Assembly (NCBI GenBank): GCA_900317305.1
Contig: ONGG01000019.1
Span: 1 to 50,149 of the forward strand
DNA length: 50,149 bases
Direction: 5' to 3'
Origin: an uncultured Prevotellaceae bacterium
GTDB lineage: Bacteria; Bacteroidota; Bacteroidia; Bacteroidales; Bacteroidaceae
Positions 1 through 8,774 of the stretch are shown here, piece after piece; within the stretch, counting starts at the first letter, position 1, and every line of letters begins with the position of its first letter. The notes beneath the pieces were generated by a model. The model was not told where the DNA came from and searched no databases. It saw nothing but the letters and a program-made list of their open reading frames with translations. Made by a program: the position numbers and the translations under genes.

Positions 1-1
1 G

Positions 2-97
2 TCTTGGACAGTACAAATAGAAAGCAGAGAGAATAATATAATCTCAATAGTCTTTAATAAGGGAGTCTATGAAGATGTTTATACCATAAATATCTAA
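2..97 (+). CDS. C-terminal end of an unrecognised gene (partial)
   Basis: The frame is open from the window edge and ends at TAA (95-97), giving 31 residues that end in DVYTINI. The composition (alternating hydrophobic and charged residues, suggesting beta strands) looks protein-like, and the stop lies 33 bases before the GIY-YIG gene on the same strand, so the two may be co-transcribed. Too little is visible to name a family. It could also be a chance open frame, since the stretch is short and AT-rich. Confidence 0.45.
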   Translation, partial: SWTVQIESRENNIISIVFNKGVYEDVYTINI

Positions 98-130
98 GTA
101 TGGATGTTCTATTCAGCAAGGAATTAAAAT

Positions 131-760
131 ATGGAATACGGAATAGTTTATCTTTTAACCAATCCTGTTATGCCTGGTCTTGTGAAGATTGGTATGACTA
201 CACAGGAAGATATAGACAAAAGAATGAAGGAACTCTATACAACGGGGGTTCCTGTACCATTTGAGTGTCAATTTGCTTGTAAGGTGAAGAAAACCGATTG
301 TGCAAAGATTGAGAAAGCCTTGCACACGGCTTTTGCGCCACAACGCATCAACGCAAACCGTGAGTTCTTCCGTATTCAAGTGGAACAAGCCAAAGCTATT
401 CTTGAACTTTTTCATCATACCGACGTAACGGAAGAAGTAAGCGACGAAATAGAAAACGATCTGACCGATGATGACAAGGCCGCAACAGTAAAGGCTCAGA
501 TTCATCGGCCGGCGCTCAACTTCTATGAAATGGGGATGCAGAAGGGAGATGTTCTGGTATGGAAAGATGACCCTTCTATAATAGTATCTATAATATCTGA
601 ACGGAAAATAAGCTATGAAGGGGTGGAAACTTCCATCAGTTCACTCTCAGCCCAGTTGAAAGGCTATAAATCCAAGCACATAGCCCCTGGCGCCCACTGG
701 CTGTATAAAGATAAGCTTTTGAGCGATATATATGACGAAACATATCCTTTCGAAGACTAA
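131..760 (+). CDS. GIY-YIG nuclease-fold protein, T5orf172/MUG113 type
   Basis: This is a 209-residue protein. Residues 3-22 carry the family signature: YGIVYLL in place of GIY, then GLVKIGMTT in place of YIG. A charged helical segment follows, with CAKIEKALHTAF (about 57-68) and NREFFRI (about 76-82), which fits the T5orf172 version of the nuclease fold. After an acidic linker (about 100-118), a small C-terminal module (about 135-205) has GDVLVW, a run of short strands and a HWLYKDKLLSDIYDETY ending. It resembles the RAMA/DUF4357-type modules found behind GIY-YIG domains, but I cannot assign it firmly. Members of this family occur on phages and mobile elements and with restriction systems; DNA cleavage by this protein is inferred only. 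The gene is more AT-rich than the rest of the window and lies beside the 3' end of a tRNA, which fits acquired DNA. Confidence 0.8.
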   Translation: MEYGIVYLLTNPVMPGLVKIGMTTQEDIDKRMKELYTTGVPVPFECQFACKVKKTDCAKIEKALHTAFAPQRINANREFFRIQVEQAKAILELFHHTDVTEEVSDEIENDLTDDDKAATVKAQIHRPALNFYEMGMQKGDVLVWKDDPSIIVSIISERKISYEGVETSISSLSAQLKGYKSKHIAPGAHWLYKDKLLSDIYDETYPFED

Positions 761-892
761 TAGGAGGGTGTAAAAGGCTTGTTGATTATGTGAAAACTTG
801 TGCAATATATCATAGTTTACATAGTTTCATAGCCTTTCAAAAGCCATCTAAAGCCACGCTTTTGTATCAGATTTGTATCGTAAGGGAGAAAA

Positions 893-911
893 AGAAAAGA
901 GAGCCACTCTC
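893..911 (-). terminator. Terminator of the tRNA-Met transcript
   Basis: On the minus strand GAGAG-TGG-CTCTC is followed by TTTTCTTTTTC. It lies 21 bases beyond the tRNA 3' end. A longer alternative stem (AGAGAG/CTCTCT) is possible using bases up to about 921. Confidence 0.6.
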
Positions 912-932
912 GTAACTCTCTGATTTTCAGTG

Positions 933-1006
933 TAGCGGGAGCCGGGATTGAACCGGCGACCTCATGATTATGAATCATGCGCTCTAACCAGCTGAGCTAT
1001 CCCGCC
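933..1006 (-). tRNA. tRNA-Met (anticodon CAU)
   Basis: The minus strand folds as a 74-base cloverleaf: acceptor GGCGGGA paired with TCCCGCT (the first pair is G-U), D arm GCTC-AGCTGGTTA-GAGC, anticodon stem CATGA/TCATG around loop TTCATAA, and a T arm with GGTTCAATCC. The anticodon is CAU. CCA is not encoded, since the discriminator A is followed by CA. The initiator-type run of three G-C pairs in the anticodon stem is absent, so this is an elongator tRNA-Met or a lysidine-modified tRNA-Ile2; the sequence alone does not settle which. Confidence 0.93.
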
Positions 1007-1025
1007 ATCATATTTTTTGCGGGTG

Positions 1026-1056
1026 CAAAGGTAAGCATTTTTTTGTTACTGCCAAA
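1026..1056 (-). promoter_or_regulatory. Promoter of tRNA-Met
   Basis: On the minus strand TTTG (1053-1056), a 19-base spacer and TACCTTTG (1026-1033) match the Bacteroidetes primary sigma factor consensus exactly. The predicted start is about 15-17 bases before the mature tRNA 5' end. Confidence 0.8.
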
Positions 1057-1110
1057 ATAATTCCCTCTTTTTTTCTTTTGTCAAGCAAAATAAGTCAAAA
1101 AATAATGTAA

Positions 1111-1280
1111 ATATAGGACATTGTACGGAAATGAAAATAAAAATCTTGGCTTTTTATTTTGCATTTCACTCACCTTTCACTATATTTGCTGCATGCAACG
1201 AATATAGGATGCGGTTCGGAAATGATAATAAAAATCTTCGCTTTTTATTTTGCATTTCACTCACCTTTCACTATATTTGC
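1111..1280 (+). repeat. Tandem 91-base repeat, each copy with a full promoter
   Basis: Copies run 1111-1189 and 1202-1280, offset by 91 bases. The final 64 bases (1126-1189 and 1217-1280) differ at only a few positions, while the leading 15 are looser, sharing ATATAGGA. Each copy ends in TTTG (1158-1161; 1249-1252), exactly 19 bases, then TATATTTG (1181-1188; 1272-1279). The unit is therefore a duplicated promoter segment lying directly upstream of the START-like gene. Confidence 0.85.
1249..1279 (+). promoter_or_regulatory. Proximal promoter of the START-like gene
   Basis: TTTG, 19 bases, TATATTTG. The -7 element ends 33 bases before the chosen ATG, giving a leader of about 30 bases. The same promoter is present 91 bases upstream at 1158-1188. 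Confidence 0.75.
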
Positions 1281-1312
1281 GACTGGTATGACACCTTATC
1301 CTTTTGACGCAG

Positions 1313-1711
1313 ATGAAAAAAGAACAAATTGAAATTGAATACAGCCTAAGATCCACCTCCCCCAACCTAATTTGGAGAATCATCAGCACCGAAGGAGGCT
1401 TACAAAAGTGGCTCGCCGACGACGTGAAAGCGGTGGAAGACAAATTCTTCTTCACTTGGGGAGACGAATGGAGGCACCAAGAGAAACGATGCGCCAACAA
1501 AGTGGAGTGCATACGCCATAGTCATATCCGCCTGCGCTGGGACGACGAGACCGACCCGGACGCCTATCTGGAATTGCGCATGGTGCATAATGAGATGACC
1601 GATGGCTACAGCCTACATGTAACCGACTTTGCCCTGCCTGAGGACCTTGACAGCCTCTACGACATCTGGGAGCAGAATTTCGACCAGCTCCGTCTTAACA
1701 CGGGCCTCTGA
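1313..1711 (+). CDS. START-like domain protein, small cytosolic
   Basis: The protein has 132 residues and no signal peptide or membrane segment. The opening EIEYSLRSTSPNLIWRIIS and the following LQKWLADDV are the start of a START/AHSA1-like helix-grip fold as seen in small Bacteroidetes proteins of unknown ligand. Alternating strands follow (FFFTWGDE, HIRLRWDD, YLELRMV), then a C-terminal helix (DSLYDIWEQNFDQLRLN) that would close the pocket. The frame is also open from a TTG at 1304, but the ATG at 1313 is the better start because it keeps a normal leader after the -7 element. Function is unknown; a bound lipid or hydrophobic ligand would be the family expectation. The gene stands alone, followed by the separately promoted LptF/G gene. 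Confidence 0.75.
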   Translation: MKKEQIEIEYSLRSTSPNLIWRIISTEGGLQKWLADDVKAVEDKFFFTWGDEWRHQEKRCANKVECIRHSHIRLRWDDETDPDAYLELRMVHNEMTDGYSLHVTDFALPEDLDSLYDIWEQNFDQLRLNTGL

Positions 1712-1830
1712 CCTTTTTACCTGAGGTTGGAGGCACTCTCGAAAACGGAGGGGCTGGGCACAGTTGCTTCTCACCACCCTTCGTATTGGAAAACGAATAA
1801 AAAACCTAAAAAATGGGAGTTTCTAATAAA

Positions 1831-1857
1831 ATTGTCGTACTTTTGCATTTCGACAAT
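1831..1857 (+). promoter_or_regulatory. Promoter with flanking inverted repeat, upstream of the LptF/G gene
   Basis: The -7 element TACTTTTG is at 1838-1845. It is enclosed by a perfect 7-base inverted repeat, ATTGTCG (1831-1837) and CGACAAT (1851-1857). No clear TTTG lies at the usual -33 distance. The symmetry over a promoter core could be an operator; it could also be coincidence. Confidence 0.5.
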
Positions 1858-1884
1858 CAATTCGTGTAACAGTTTACGCTCACG

Positions 1885-3819
1885 ATGTTAGGGATAAAGA
1901 GACTCCATGTGATGATCATCAAGCAGTTTGCGCTGCTTTTTGTCGGCACATTCTTCATCAGCCTTTTCGTGCTGATGATGCAGTTTGTGTGGCAATATGT
2001 GGACACCCTCATCGGCAAAGGCCTCACGCTCGACATCCTAGGACAGTTTTTCTGGTACATGTCGCTGATGATGGTTCCACAAGCTCTCCCGCTGGCCATT
2101 CTCCTCTCCTCACTGATCACTTTCGGCAACCTTGGCGAGAGTTCCGAACTCACCGCCATCAAGGCCGCCGGCATCTCGCTGATGCAGGTGCTGCTACCAC
2201 TTGCCATCATCGTGCTGGGCATCGCCTGCGGCTCGTTCTATTTCCAGAACAACGTGGGTCCTGAATCAAAGAAGAAGATGGCCCGGTTGCTTATCTCGAT
2301 GAAGCAGAAGAGTCCGGAGCTGGAGATTCCTGAGGGCATTTTCTACGACGGCATCCCCCAATGCAACATCTACGTGCAGCACAAAGACCTGAACACCGGC
2401 ATGCTCTATGGCATCATGATCTACAAGATGACCAACAGTTACGATGATGCAGCCATCATCCTCGCCGACTCGGGCATGCTTCAGTCGACCGCCGAGAAGA
2501 AGCACCTGCAACTGAGCCTCTACAGCGGTGAATGGTTCGAGAACATGCGTTCGTCGGAATTGGGCGGCGACGCCTCTGTGCCTTACCGCCGCGAGACATT
2601 CTGGAAGAAACGCATACTGATAGACTTTGACGGTGACTTCAACCTGGCCGACGCCAACGTATGGGGACAGAACGCCCAGGCCAAGAGTCTGAACCAGATA
2701 CGTATCGACATCGACTCACTCAACCACACCTACGACAGCATCGGGCGCTCCTACTATACCGACGCCAAGAAACTCACCTATGCCATACAAGGCGCCTCGA
2801 AGGCCGACTCGCTGCGCGCCCTTCAGGCCTCCCGCAGGCAAGAATACAACTTCGACAGCATCTACAGCAAACTGTCGGCCGACAAGCAACGTATGGCCGT
2901 GAACAATGCCCTTTCGAAGGTGAACCAGCACATGAGCGAGCTCGACTTCAAGAGCATGGTGACCGAGGAAGGCGACTACGACCTTCGTCTCCACAAGATA
3001 GAGGCCATCAACAAGTTCGTGCTCGCCTTCTCGTGCATCATCTTCTTCTTCATCGGAGCACCCCTTGGTGCCATCATCCGCAAGGGCGGCCTCGGCATCC
3101 CCATCATCGTCTCGGTGGTGGTGTTCATCATCTTCTACATCCTCGACAACACCGGCTACCGCATGTCACGCGGCGGCATGTGGACCGTCTGGTTTGGCAA
3201 GGGCCTAGCCACCGCCGTCCTCACCCCCACCGCCATGTTTGTGACCTACAAGGCCAACAACGACTCCGCCGTGTTCAACCTCGATGCCTACATCAACCTG
3301 GGTATGCGCATCCTGGGCATGCGCCGCAAGCGGAGTGTAATGGGCAAGGAGGTGATCATCAACGACCCCGACTATGGCAAGGACGTGGAAGAACTCACCC
3401 GCCTGAGCGAGGAGGTGACCACCTACGCCCACGAACACAACCTGAAATCGCCCCCGAACATCATCAAGGTGTTCTTCAAATACCAGCCCGACCATGAGAT
3501 AGAGCGCATCAGCGAGGAACTTGAGGCAGTGATAGAAGACCTGGGCAACACCCGCGACCGGACGATCATCTCGCAACTGGGCCGTTACCCCATCGTATCG
3601 GAGAAAGCCCACACCCGTCCGTTCGAGCGCAAGTGGCTCAACATCATGGCCGCCATCCTGGTTCCGCTGGGTGCCTTCCTCTACATCCGCATGTGGACCT
3701 TCAGGCTCCGCCTGCTCAAGGACCTGCGGGTAATCAAGCAGAACAACAACATCATCATCGCGCATATCAAGGAAAAAGGCCTTGACCATTCACCCTCCAA
3801 TAACGACAACACATTATAA
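1885..3819 (+). CDS. LptF/LptG family permease (YjgP/YjgQ), LPS export
   Basis: The protein has 644 residues. It would be the inner-membrane half of the LptB2FG transporter, which extracts lipopolysaccharide and passes it to the Lpt bridge. Visible layout: three N-terminal membrane segments (about 11-36, 55-80, 95-120), a long periplasmic beta-jellyroll region (about 125-365), three further membrane segments (about 373-395, 402-420, 430-450), then a Bacteroidetes-type C-terminal extension (about 455-644) with another hydrophobic stretch near 590-610. [12 protein letters not shown] is the conserved cytoplasmic loop after the jellyroll. It is much longer than proteobacterial LptF or LptG (about 360), because of the extension and an enlarged periplasmic part. 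Whether it serves as LptF or LptG cannot be told here. It ends 4 bases before ribBA, so the two are likely co-transcribed. Confidence 0.88.
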   Translation: MLGIKRLHVMIIKQFALLFVGTFFISLFVLMMQFVWQYVDTLIGKGLTLDILGQFFWYMSLMMVPQALPLAILLSSLITFGNLGESSELTAIKAAGISLMQVLLPLAIIVLGIACGSFYFQNNVGPESKKKMARLLISMKQKSPELEIPEGIFYDGIPQCNIYVQHKDLNTGMLYGIMIYKMTNSYDDAAIILADSGMLQSTAEKKHLQLSLYSGEWFENMRSSELGGDASVPYRRETFWKKRILIDFDGDFNLADANVWGQNAQAKSLNQIRIDIDSLNHTYDSIGRSYYTDAKKLTYAIQGASKADSLRALQASRRQEYNFDSIYSKLSADKQRMAVNNALSKVNQHMSELDFKSMVTEEGDYDLRLHKIEAINKFVLAFSCIIFFFIGAPLGAIIRKGGLGIPIIVSVVVFIIFYILDNTGYRMSRGGMWTVWFGKGLATAVLTPTAMFVTYKANNDSAVFNLDAYINLGMRILGMRRKRSVMGKEVIINDPDYGKDVEELTRLSEEVTTYAHEHNLKSPPNIIKVFFKYQPDHEIERISEELEAVIEDLGNTRDRTIISQLGRYPIVSEKAHTRPFERKWLNIMAAILVPLGAFLYIRMWTFRLRLLKDLRVIKQNNNIIIAHIKEKGLDHSPSNNDNTL

Positions 3820-3823
3820 TATT

Positions 3824-5032
3824 ATGGAACAAATCATCATCGACCGCATAGAAGACGCCGTGAAGGACTTCCGCGAAGGAAAATTCGTCATCGTCGTCGA
3901 CGACGAAGACCGTGAGAACGAAGGCGATCTCATCATCGCCGCCGAGAAGATCACTGCCGAGAAGGTGAACTTCATGCTCAAGCATGCCCGCGGAGTGCTC
4001 TGCGCCCCCATCACCATCTCCAGGTGCAAGGAGCTCGACCTGCCCCGCCAGGTGTCGGAGAACACGTCGGTGCTCGGCACCCCCTTCACCGTGACCATCG
4101 ACAAACTTGACGGTTGCTCCACTGGCGTGAGTGCGCACGACCGCGCCGAGACCATCAAGGCCCTCGCCGACCCGGCGTCGACCCCTGCCACCTTTGGCCG
4201 TCCCGGCCACGTGAACCCCCTCTACGCCCAAGACCACGGCGTGCTGAGGCGCAGCGGTCACACCGAGGCCGCCATCGACCTGTGCATCATGGCCGGCCTC
4301 TACCCCGCCGGCGCACTGATGGAGATCATGAACGACGACGGCACGATGGCCCGGCTGCCCGAACTGAAGAAGATGGCCGAGGAGTTCGACCTGAAAATCA
4401 TCTCCATCAAAGACATGATCGCCTACCGCCTGCAGCGCGACTCACTCATCGAGGTGGGCAGCGAGGTGGACCTGCCCACCCAATATGGCCGTTTCAAACT
4501 CATCCCCTTCCGCCAGAAGAGCAACGGCATCGAGCATTTCGCCCTTACCAAGGGCACCTGGGATGACGACGAGCCCGTACTTGTGAGGGTACACTCCTCG
4601 TGCTCCACCGGCGACATCCTTGGCAGTATGCGTTGCGACTGCGGCGAACAACTGCACAAGTCGCTCGAGATAATAGAGAAAGAAGGCAAGGGCGTGCTCG
4701 TATACATGCAGCAAGAAGGCCGCGGCATCGGTCTGATGAACAAAATAGCCGCCTACAAATTGCAGGAGGAAGGCTACGACACCGTGGATGCCAACACCCA
4801 CCTCGGCTTCAAGCCCGACGAGCGCGACTACGGCTGCGGTGCCCAAATGCTGCGCCACCTGGGCATCCACAAGATGCGGCTGCTCACCAACAACCCCGTG
4901 AAGCGCGTGGGCCTCGAGGCCTATGGCCTTGAGATTGTGGAGAACGTGCCCATCGAGACCACCCCCAATCCCTACAACATCAACTATCTCCGAACCAAGA
5001 AAGAGCGCATGGGCCACACCCTGCACTTATAG
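3824..5032 (+). CDS. ribBA: Bifunctional DHBP synthase / GTP cyclohydrolase II
   Basis: The protein has 402 residues and supplies both precursors of riboflavin: 3,4-dihydroxy-2-butanone 4-phosphate from ribulose 5-phosphate, and the pyrimidine intermediate from GTP. The N-terminal RibB domain (1-200) shows the acidic metal loop [10 protein letters not shown] (26-35) and [16 protein letters not shown] with the downstream [11 protein letters not shown]. The RibA domain (about 205-402) shows the zinc ligands [15 protein letters not shown], the GRGIGL loop, NTHLGF and LTNNPVK. All key residues appear intact, so both halves should be active. The frame is open further upstream, but the ATG at 3824 just after the LptF/G stop gives the canonical N-terminus. 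Cytosolic. Confidence 0.96.
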   Translation: MEQIIIDRIEDAVKDFREGKFVIVVDDEDRENEGDLIIAAEKITAEKVNFMLKHARGVLCAPITISRCKELDLPRQVSENTSVLGTPFTVTIDKLDGCSTGVSAHDRAETIKALADPASTPATFGRPGHVNPLYAQDHGVLRRSGHTEAAIDLCIMAGLYPAGALMEIMNDDGTMARLPELKKMAEEFDLKIISIKDMIAYRLQRDSLIEVGSEVDLPTQYGRFKLIPFRQKSNGIEHFALTKGTWDDDEPVLVRVHSSCSTGDILGSMRCDCGEQLHKSLEIIEKEGKGVLVYMQQEGRGIGLMNKIAAYKLQEEGYDTVDANTHLGFKPDERDYGCGAQMLRHLGIHKMRLLTNNPVKRVGLEAYGLEIVENVPIETTPNPYNINYLRTKKERMGHTLHL

Positions 5033-5119
5033 TAGAGCGCCTTCAGCAAGGCCTCCACGACGCAATAAAGTGCCCTTTCGCACGTTAAGAAAACAGCAAA
5101 CCACCAAATACCGACATAC

Positions 5120-6313
5120 ATGGCAAAATTATCAGAACGCCTCAACCGCCTCGCCCCCTCTGCCACCCTCGTGATGTCGCAGAAGAGCAGCGAGATGAAA
5201 GCCCAGGGCATCGATGTGATCAACCTCAGCGTTGGAGAGCCCGACTTCAACACCCCCGACGCCATCAAGGAATGCGCCAAGCAAGCCATCGACGAGAACT
5301 ACTCCCGCTATTCTCCCGTGCCTGGCTATCCCGGCCTACGCAAGGCCATCTGCGAGAAGCTGTTGAAGGAGAACCACCTGGAATATGCCCCCAACGAAAT
5401 ACTCGTGTCGAACGGAGCTAAGCAGTGCGTCTGCAACACCGTGCTCGCCCTTGTCGACGACGGCGACGAGGTCATCATCCCCGCCCCCTACTGGGTGAGT
5501 TATCCCCAGATGGTGAAACTTGCCGGCGGCATCCCCGTCATCGTGCCCACCGGCTTCGGCCAGAACTTCAAGATGACCGCCGCCCAGCTCGAGGCCGCCA
5601 TCACGCCAAAGACCCGTATGATCATCCTCTGCTCGCCCAGCAACCCAACCGGCAGTGTGTACACGAAGGAGGAATTACGCTCGCTGGCCGACGTCATCCT
5701 CGCCCACGACGACCTCTTCGTGCTGGCCGACGAAATCTACGAGCACATCAACTACACCGGCCATCATGAGAGCATTGCCCAGTTTGAGGGAATGAAAGAC
5801 CGCGCCATCATCATCAACGGCGTGTCGAAAGCCTATGCCATGACCGGATGGCGTATCGGTTTCATGGCTGCCCCCGAATGGATTGTCAAGGGCTGCAACA
5901 AACTGCAAGGCCAGTATACCAGTGGAGCTTGCTCGGTGAGCCAGAAAGCCGCCGAAGCCGCCTATGTGCTGCCACAAGACTGCGTAGAGGAGATGCGACA
6001 AGCCTTTGAGCGCCGCCGCGACCTCATCGTATCACTCGCCAAGGACATCCCCGGACTCGAGGTGAACGTCCCCGAGGGCGCCTTCTACCTCTTCCCCAAG
6101 TGCGACTCCTTCTTCGGCAAGAGCGACGGCACCACCACCATCGCCACCTCCACCGACCTGGCCCTCTACCTGCTCGAGCGCGCCCATGTGGCCACCGTGG
6201 CGGGCGACGCCTTTGGCGATCCCCAGTGTTTCAGGATGAGCTACGCTACCAGCGACGACAACATCCGCGAGGCCATGCGCCGTATCAAGGAGGCCCTCTC
6301 GGCCCTTCATTGA
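5120..6313 (+). CDS. aspC: Class I pyridoxal-phosphate aminotransferase (aspartate aminotransferase type)
   Basis: The 397-residue length is normal for the Ib subgroup of aspartate aminotransferases. The family signatures are in order: SVGEPDFNTPD near residue 35, SNGAKQ near 95, SNPTGSVYTKEEL near 175, the LADEIYEHINY strand carrying the cofactor-binding Asp and Tyr, and NGVSKAYAMTGWRIGF with the Schiff-base lysine at about residue 237. The C-terminal FRMSYATSDDNI holds the substrate-carboxylate arginine. The expected reaction is transfer of an amino group between aspartate (or a related amino acid) and 2-oxoglutarate; exact substrate preference cannot be read from sequence. It follows ribBA by 87 bases, possibly in the same transcript. 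The gene symbol is the conventional one for this subgroup. Confidence 0.9.
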   Translation: MAKLSERLNRLAPSATLVMSQKSSEMKAQGIDVINLSVGEPDFNTPDAIKECAKQAIDENYSRYSPVPGYPGLRKAICEKLLKENHLEYAPNEILVSNGAKQCVCNTVLALVDDGDEVIIPAPYWVSYPQMVKLAGGIPVIVPTGFGQNFKMTAAQLEAAITPKTRMIILCSPSNPTGSVYTKEELRSLADVILAHDDLFVLADEIYEHINYTGHHESIAQFEGMKDRAIIINGVSKAYAMTGWRIGFMAAPEWIVKGCNKLQGQYTSGACSVSQKAAEAAYVLPQDCVEEMRQAFERRRDLIVSLAKDIPGLEVNVPEGAFYLFPKCDSFFGKSDGTTTIATSTDLALYLLERAHVATVAGDAFGDPQCFRMSYATSDDNIREAMRRIKEALSALH

Positions 6314-6399
6314 CAAGCCGCATAGGCAGAGTAGGGGCAAAAACTCAAAAAGTGATTGTTAAAATTTCTTAATCAAGAGATTAGTTTCATCTAAATTAT

Positions 6400-6407
6400 T
6401 ATCTTTG
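6400..6407 (+). promoter_or_regulatory. -7 element of the exbB cluster promoter
   Basis: TATCTTTG fits TAnnTTTG, without a good TTTG at -33. It implies an AT-rich leader of about 115 bases before exbB. I see no strong structure in that leader. Confidence 0.55.
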
Positions 6408-6525
6408 CGAAGTTAATGTCCATACTATATCTACGCTTAAACGCATAAAACCTTAAGTATTATTAATATCGACATTTTTATAACTTAAATTTATTAATAA
6501 CTTAAATCAACAAATTAAAAAAATT

Positions 6526-7368
6526 ATGGCAACAACAACAAAACCCGCTGGCGGTGCTACGCCGGCAAAGAAAAGTACCGGTTTTACAGGAGTAAGAGGC
6601 GCATTCTGGATCATCATCGCTTGCGCTATTTTTGCATTCTTGTTCTTCTTCTTGTGGTTTGGTAACGGCATGCACTTCGAGGGTGGTGACCCCGAGGGTG
6701 AGGCCAAGGACGTATGGGGCCTGATCTTCAAAGGCGGTGTTATCGTGCCTGTGATCCACACCCTGTTGCTCACCGTGCTCGCCATGTCGATCGAGCGCTG
6801 GCTGGCTCTGAAGACCGCATTCGGCAAGGGCTCTCTGCCTAAGTTCGTGACCAACATCAAGGCTGCCCTCAACGCCAACGACTTCACCAAGGCTCAGCAG
6901 CTTTGCAACCAGCAGAAAGGTTCTGTGGCCAACGTGCTCACCGCTTCTCTGAACGCTTACAAAGAGATGGAGCAGACCCCAGGTATCAAGAAGGCCCAAA
7001 AAGTAGCCAAGATTGCCCAGGCTCACGAGGAAGCCACTCAGCTTGAGATGCCTACCCTGACCATGAACCTGCCGATTATCGCTACCATCGTAACCCTCGG
7101 TACACTTACCGGACTTCTCGGAACTGTGGTCGGTATGATCAAGTCGTTCTCCGCCATGGGTAAGGGTGGTGCCGCCGACTCTGGCCAGCTGGCACAAGGT
7201 ATCTCCGAGGCTCTTATCAACACCGCCTTCGGTATTGCCACATCATGGTTCGCCGTTGTATCTTACAACTACTACACCAACAAGGTGGACAAGTTGACTT
7301 ACGCACTCGACGAAGTTGGTTATTCAATCGCACAGACTTACGAGGCCAACCACGCAGAAGAAGCTTAA
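6526..7368 (+). CDS. exbB: ExbB/TolQ/MotA-type proton channel subunit
   Basis: The protein has 280 residues. It is the inner-membrane proton channel subunit that uses the proton gradient to energise TonB. Membrane segments are visible at about 27-48, 66-88, 182-205 and 225-250, and the conserved MotA/TolQ/ExbB core is the PTLTMNLPIIATIVTLGTLTG region with LLGTVVGMI and the later ISEALINTAFGIATS helix. The N-terminus has an extra Ala/Thr/Lys-rich cytoplasmic stretch and an added hydrophobic segment, common in Bacteroidetes homologues. It heads a tight same-strand cluster (two ExbD-like genes, TonB, PstS-like and TPR), which strongly supports the TonB role over flagellar MotA or Tol. Confidence 0.92.
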   Translation: MATTTKPAGGATPAKKSTGFTGVRGAFWIIIACAIFAFLFFFLWFGNGMHFEGGDPEGEAKDVWGLIFKGGVIVPVIHTLLLTVLAMSIERWLALKTAFGKGSLPKFVTNIKAALNANDFTKAQQLCNQQKGSVANVLTASLNAYKEMEQTPGIKKAQKVAKIAQAHEEATQLEMPTLTMNLPIIATIVTLGTLTGLLGTVVGMIKSFSAMGKGGAADSGQLAQGISEALINTAFGIATSWFAVVSYNYYTNKVDKLTYALDEVGYSIAQTYEANHAEEA

Positions 7369-7398
7369 TTTTTGCTAACCCCTTAAAATCTTACAGCT

Positions 7399-8082
7399 AT
7401 GGGTAAAGTAAAAATTAAGAAAAGTGATGTCTGGATTGACATGACGCCAATGTCGGACGTGATGACCCTGCTGTTGACGTTCTTCATGCTCACCTCTACA
7501 TTCATCAAGAATGAGCCTGTGAGAGTCAACGTGCCGGGAACCGTCAGTGAGACAAAGGTGCCTGAAACCAACACACTTTCGATTACCGTCAGCCCGGAGA
7601 AAGTCAACGGAAAAGCCACCGGCAACGGTATGGTGTTCCTTGGCATGTCGAACGCTGCCCAGCTGGGTCAGATGCTCGACGACATGCTCCCCGGCACCGA
7701 CGCACTTCAGAAGAATGTGTTTGAGAGCGAGGCACAGTTTGGTGTGCCCCTCAGTGCAATGAAGACCTACCTGAGTCTGGACCAAGCCCAGCGTTCAGAG
7801 ATCCTTCAGGGTAACAACCCGAAGATCAAGGCAGGTATCCCCCTCGACAGTATCGACGGCGGCATGAGTGAGTTCCAGCAGTGGGTGACCGCAGCGCTGG
7901 TAGCCAACACTGATGTGCAGCTTGTCATCAAATCCGACAAAGACACTCCTTACAAGACCGTCAAGAAGGTGATGAACGAACTTCAGGACATGGGTGAGAG
8001 CCACTACTACATGGCAACCCAGCTCGATGGCGGCAAGGTGCTGTCTGCTAGATCTTACATTGAGAATATGGGAGGCGAATAA
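7399..8082 (+). CDS. exbD: ExbD/TolR family protein, first copy
   Basis: The protein has 227 residues. A short basic cytoplasmic start is followed by one membrane segment in the context DMTPMSDVMTLLLTFFMLTS; the Asp of SDVM sits where the proton-carrying Asp of ExbD lies. The rest is periplasmic and longer than E. coli ExbD (141), with an insert of about 80 residues before the final alpha/beta domain (DVQLVIKSDKDTPYKTVKKVMNEL, split here by family homology). Together with ExbB it would couple proton flow to TonB motion. It lies 30 bases after exbB and 2 bases before the second ExbD. Confidence 0.9.
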   Translation: MGKVKIKKSDVWIDMTPMSDVMTLLLTFFMLTSTFIKNEPVRVNVPGTVSETKVPETNTLSITVSPEKVNGKATGNGMVFLGMSNAAQLGQMLDDMLPGTDALQKNVFESEAQFGVPLSAMKTYLSLDQAQRSEILQGNNPKIKAGIPLDSIDGGMSEFQQWVTAALVANTDVQLVIKSDKDTPYKTVKKVMNELQDMGESHYYMATQLDGGKVLSARSYIENMGGE

Positions 8083-8084
8083 TA

Positions 8085-8738
8085 ATGGCAAAGAAAAAAG
8101 AAAGCAAACAGAAGAAAATCAACGTTCGCGTTGACTTCACCCCGATGGTGGATATGCTTATGCTTCTTATCACCTTCTTCATGCTCTGTACAACCCTCAG
8201 CAAGCCGAGCAGCATGGAGCTGTTCATGCCGAGCAACGACAAGAACCAACAGGAGCAGAACAAGAACGAAGCCAAAGCTTCCCAGACCATTACGTTGTAT
8301 GTGGCAGCCGACAACAAGCTCTACTACGGCAAAGGTATCCCCGACTACAACAATCCCGATTGGATTCAGGAAACCACCTGGACCGACAAGGGTATTCGCG
8401 ACGTGCTGAGATATCACGCTGTGGAGAACGGCCAGAAGCCGGTGAACCGCATTATCCTCGCTATTGAGAAACTGGAGCAGGATAAGAAGAACAATCCTCA
8501 GAAATATCCTGTGGACTCCATTTTCCAGAAGAAGAAGGCTGAGATTATGCGTGGTGAGATTGACGGAGAGAAGGTTCCTACCCTTACCGTCGTGATCAAG
8601 CCCACCGACAACTCGACCTATCAGGATATGATCAACGCTCTGAACGAGATGCAGATTCTGAGCATCGGTACCTATGTCATCGACAAGATTGGCGAAGATG
8701 ATGTGAAGTTACTCACTGCGAAAGGCGTGAAGATGTAA
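8085..8738 (+). CDS. exbD: ExbD/TolR family protein, second copy
   Basis: The protein has 217 residues. It shares the layout of the preceding gene: a Lys-rich N-terminus, then DFTPMVDMLMLLITFFMLC with the conserved membrane Asp, then a periplasmic domain ending in a conserved alpha/beta unit (LTVVIKPTDNSTYQDMINALN). The two copies are clearly divergent in their periplasmic inserts, so this is an old duplication rather than a recent one. Paired ExbD genes are usual in Bacteroidetes TonB clusters and suggest a heteromeric ExbD pair in one motor. It lies 2 bases after the first ExbD. Confidence 0.9.
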   Translation: MAKKKESKQKKINVRVDFTPMVDMLMLLITFFMLCTTLSKPSSMELFMPSNDKNQQEQNKNEAKASQTITLYVAADNKLYYGKGIPDYNNPDWIQETTWTDKGIRDVLRYHAVENGQKPVNRIILAIEKLEQDKKNNPQKYPVDSIFQKKKAEIMRGEIDGEKVPTLTVVIKPTDNSTYQDMINALNEMQILSIGTYVIDKIGEDDVKLLTAKGVKM

Positions 8739-8774
8739 ACGATGTGAAATTAACCTTTTAATAAGTAAAGCAAA

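Noticed and set aside
1304-1312. TTG start for the START-like protein
   Set aside because: The ATG three codons later gives the usual N-terminus; a TTG start is not needed.
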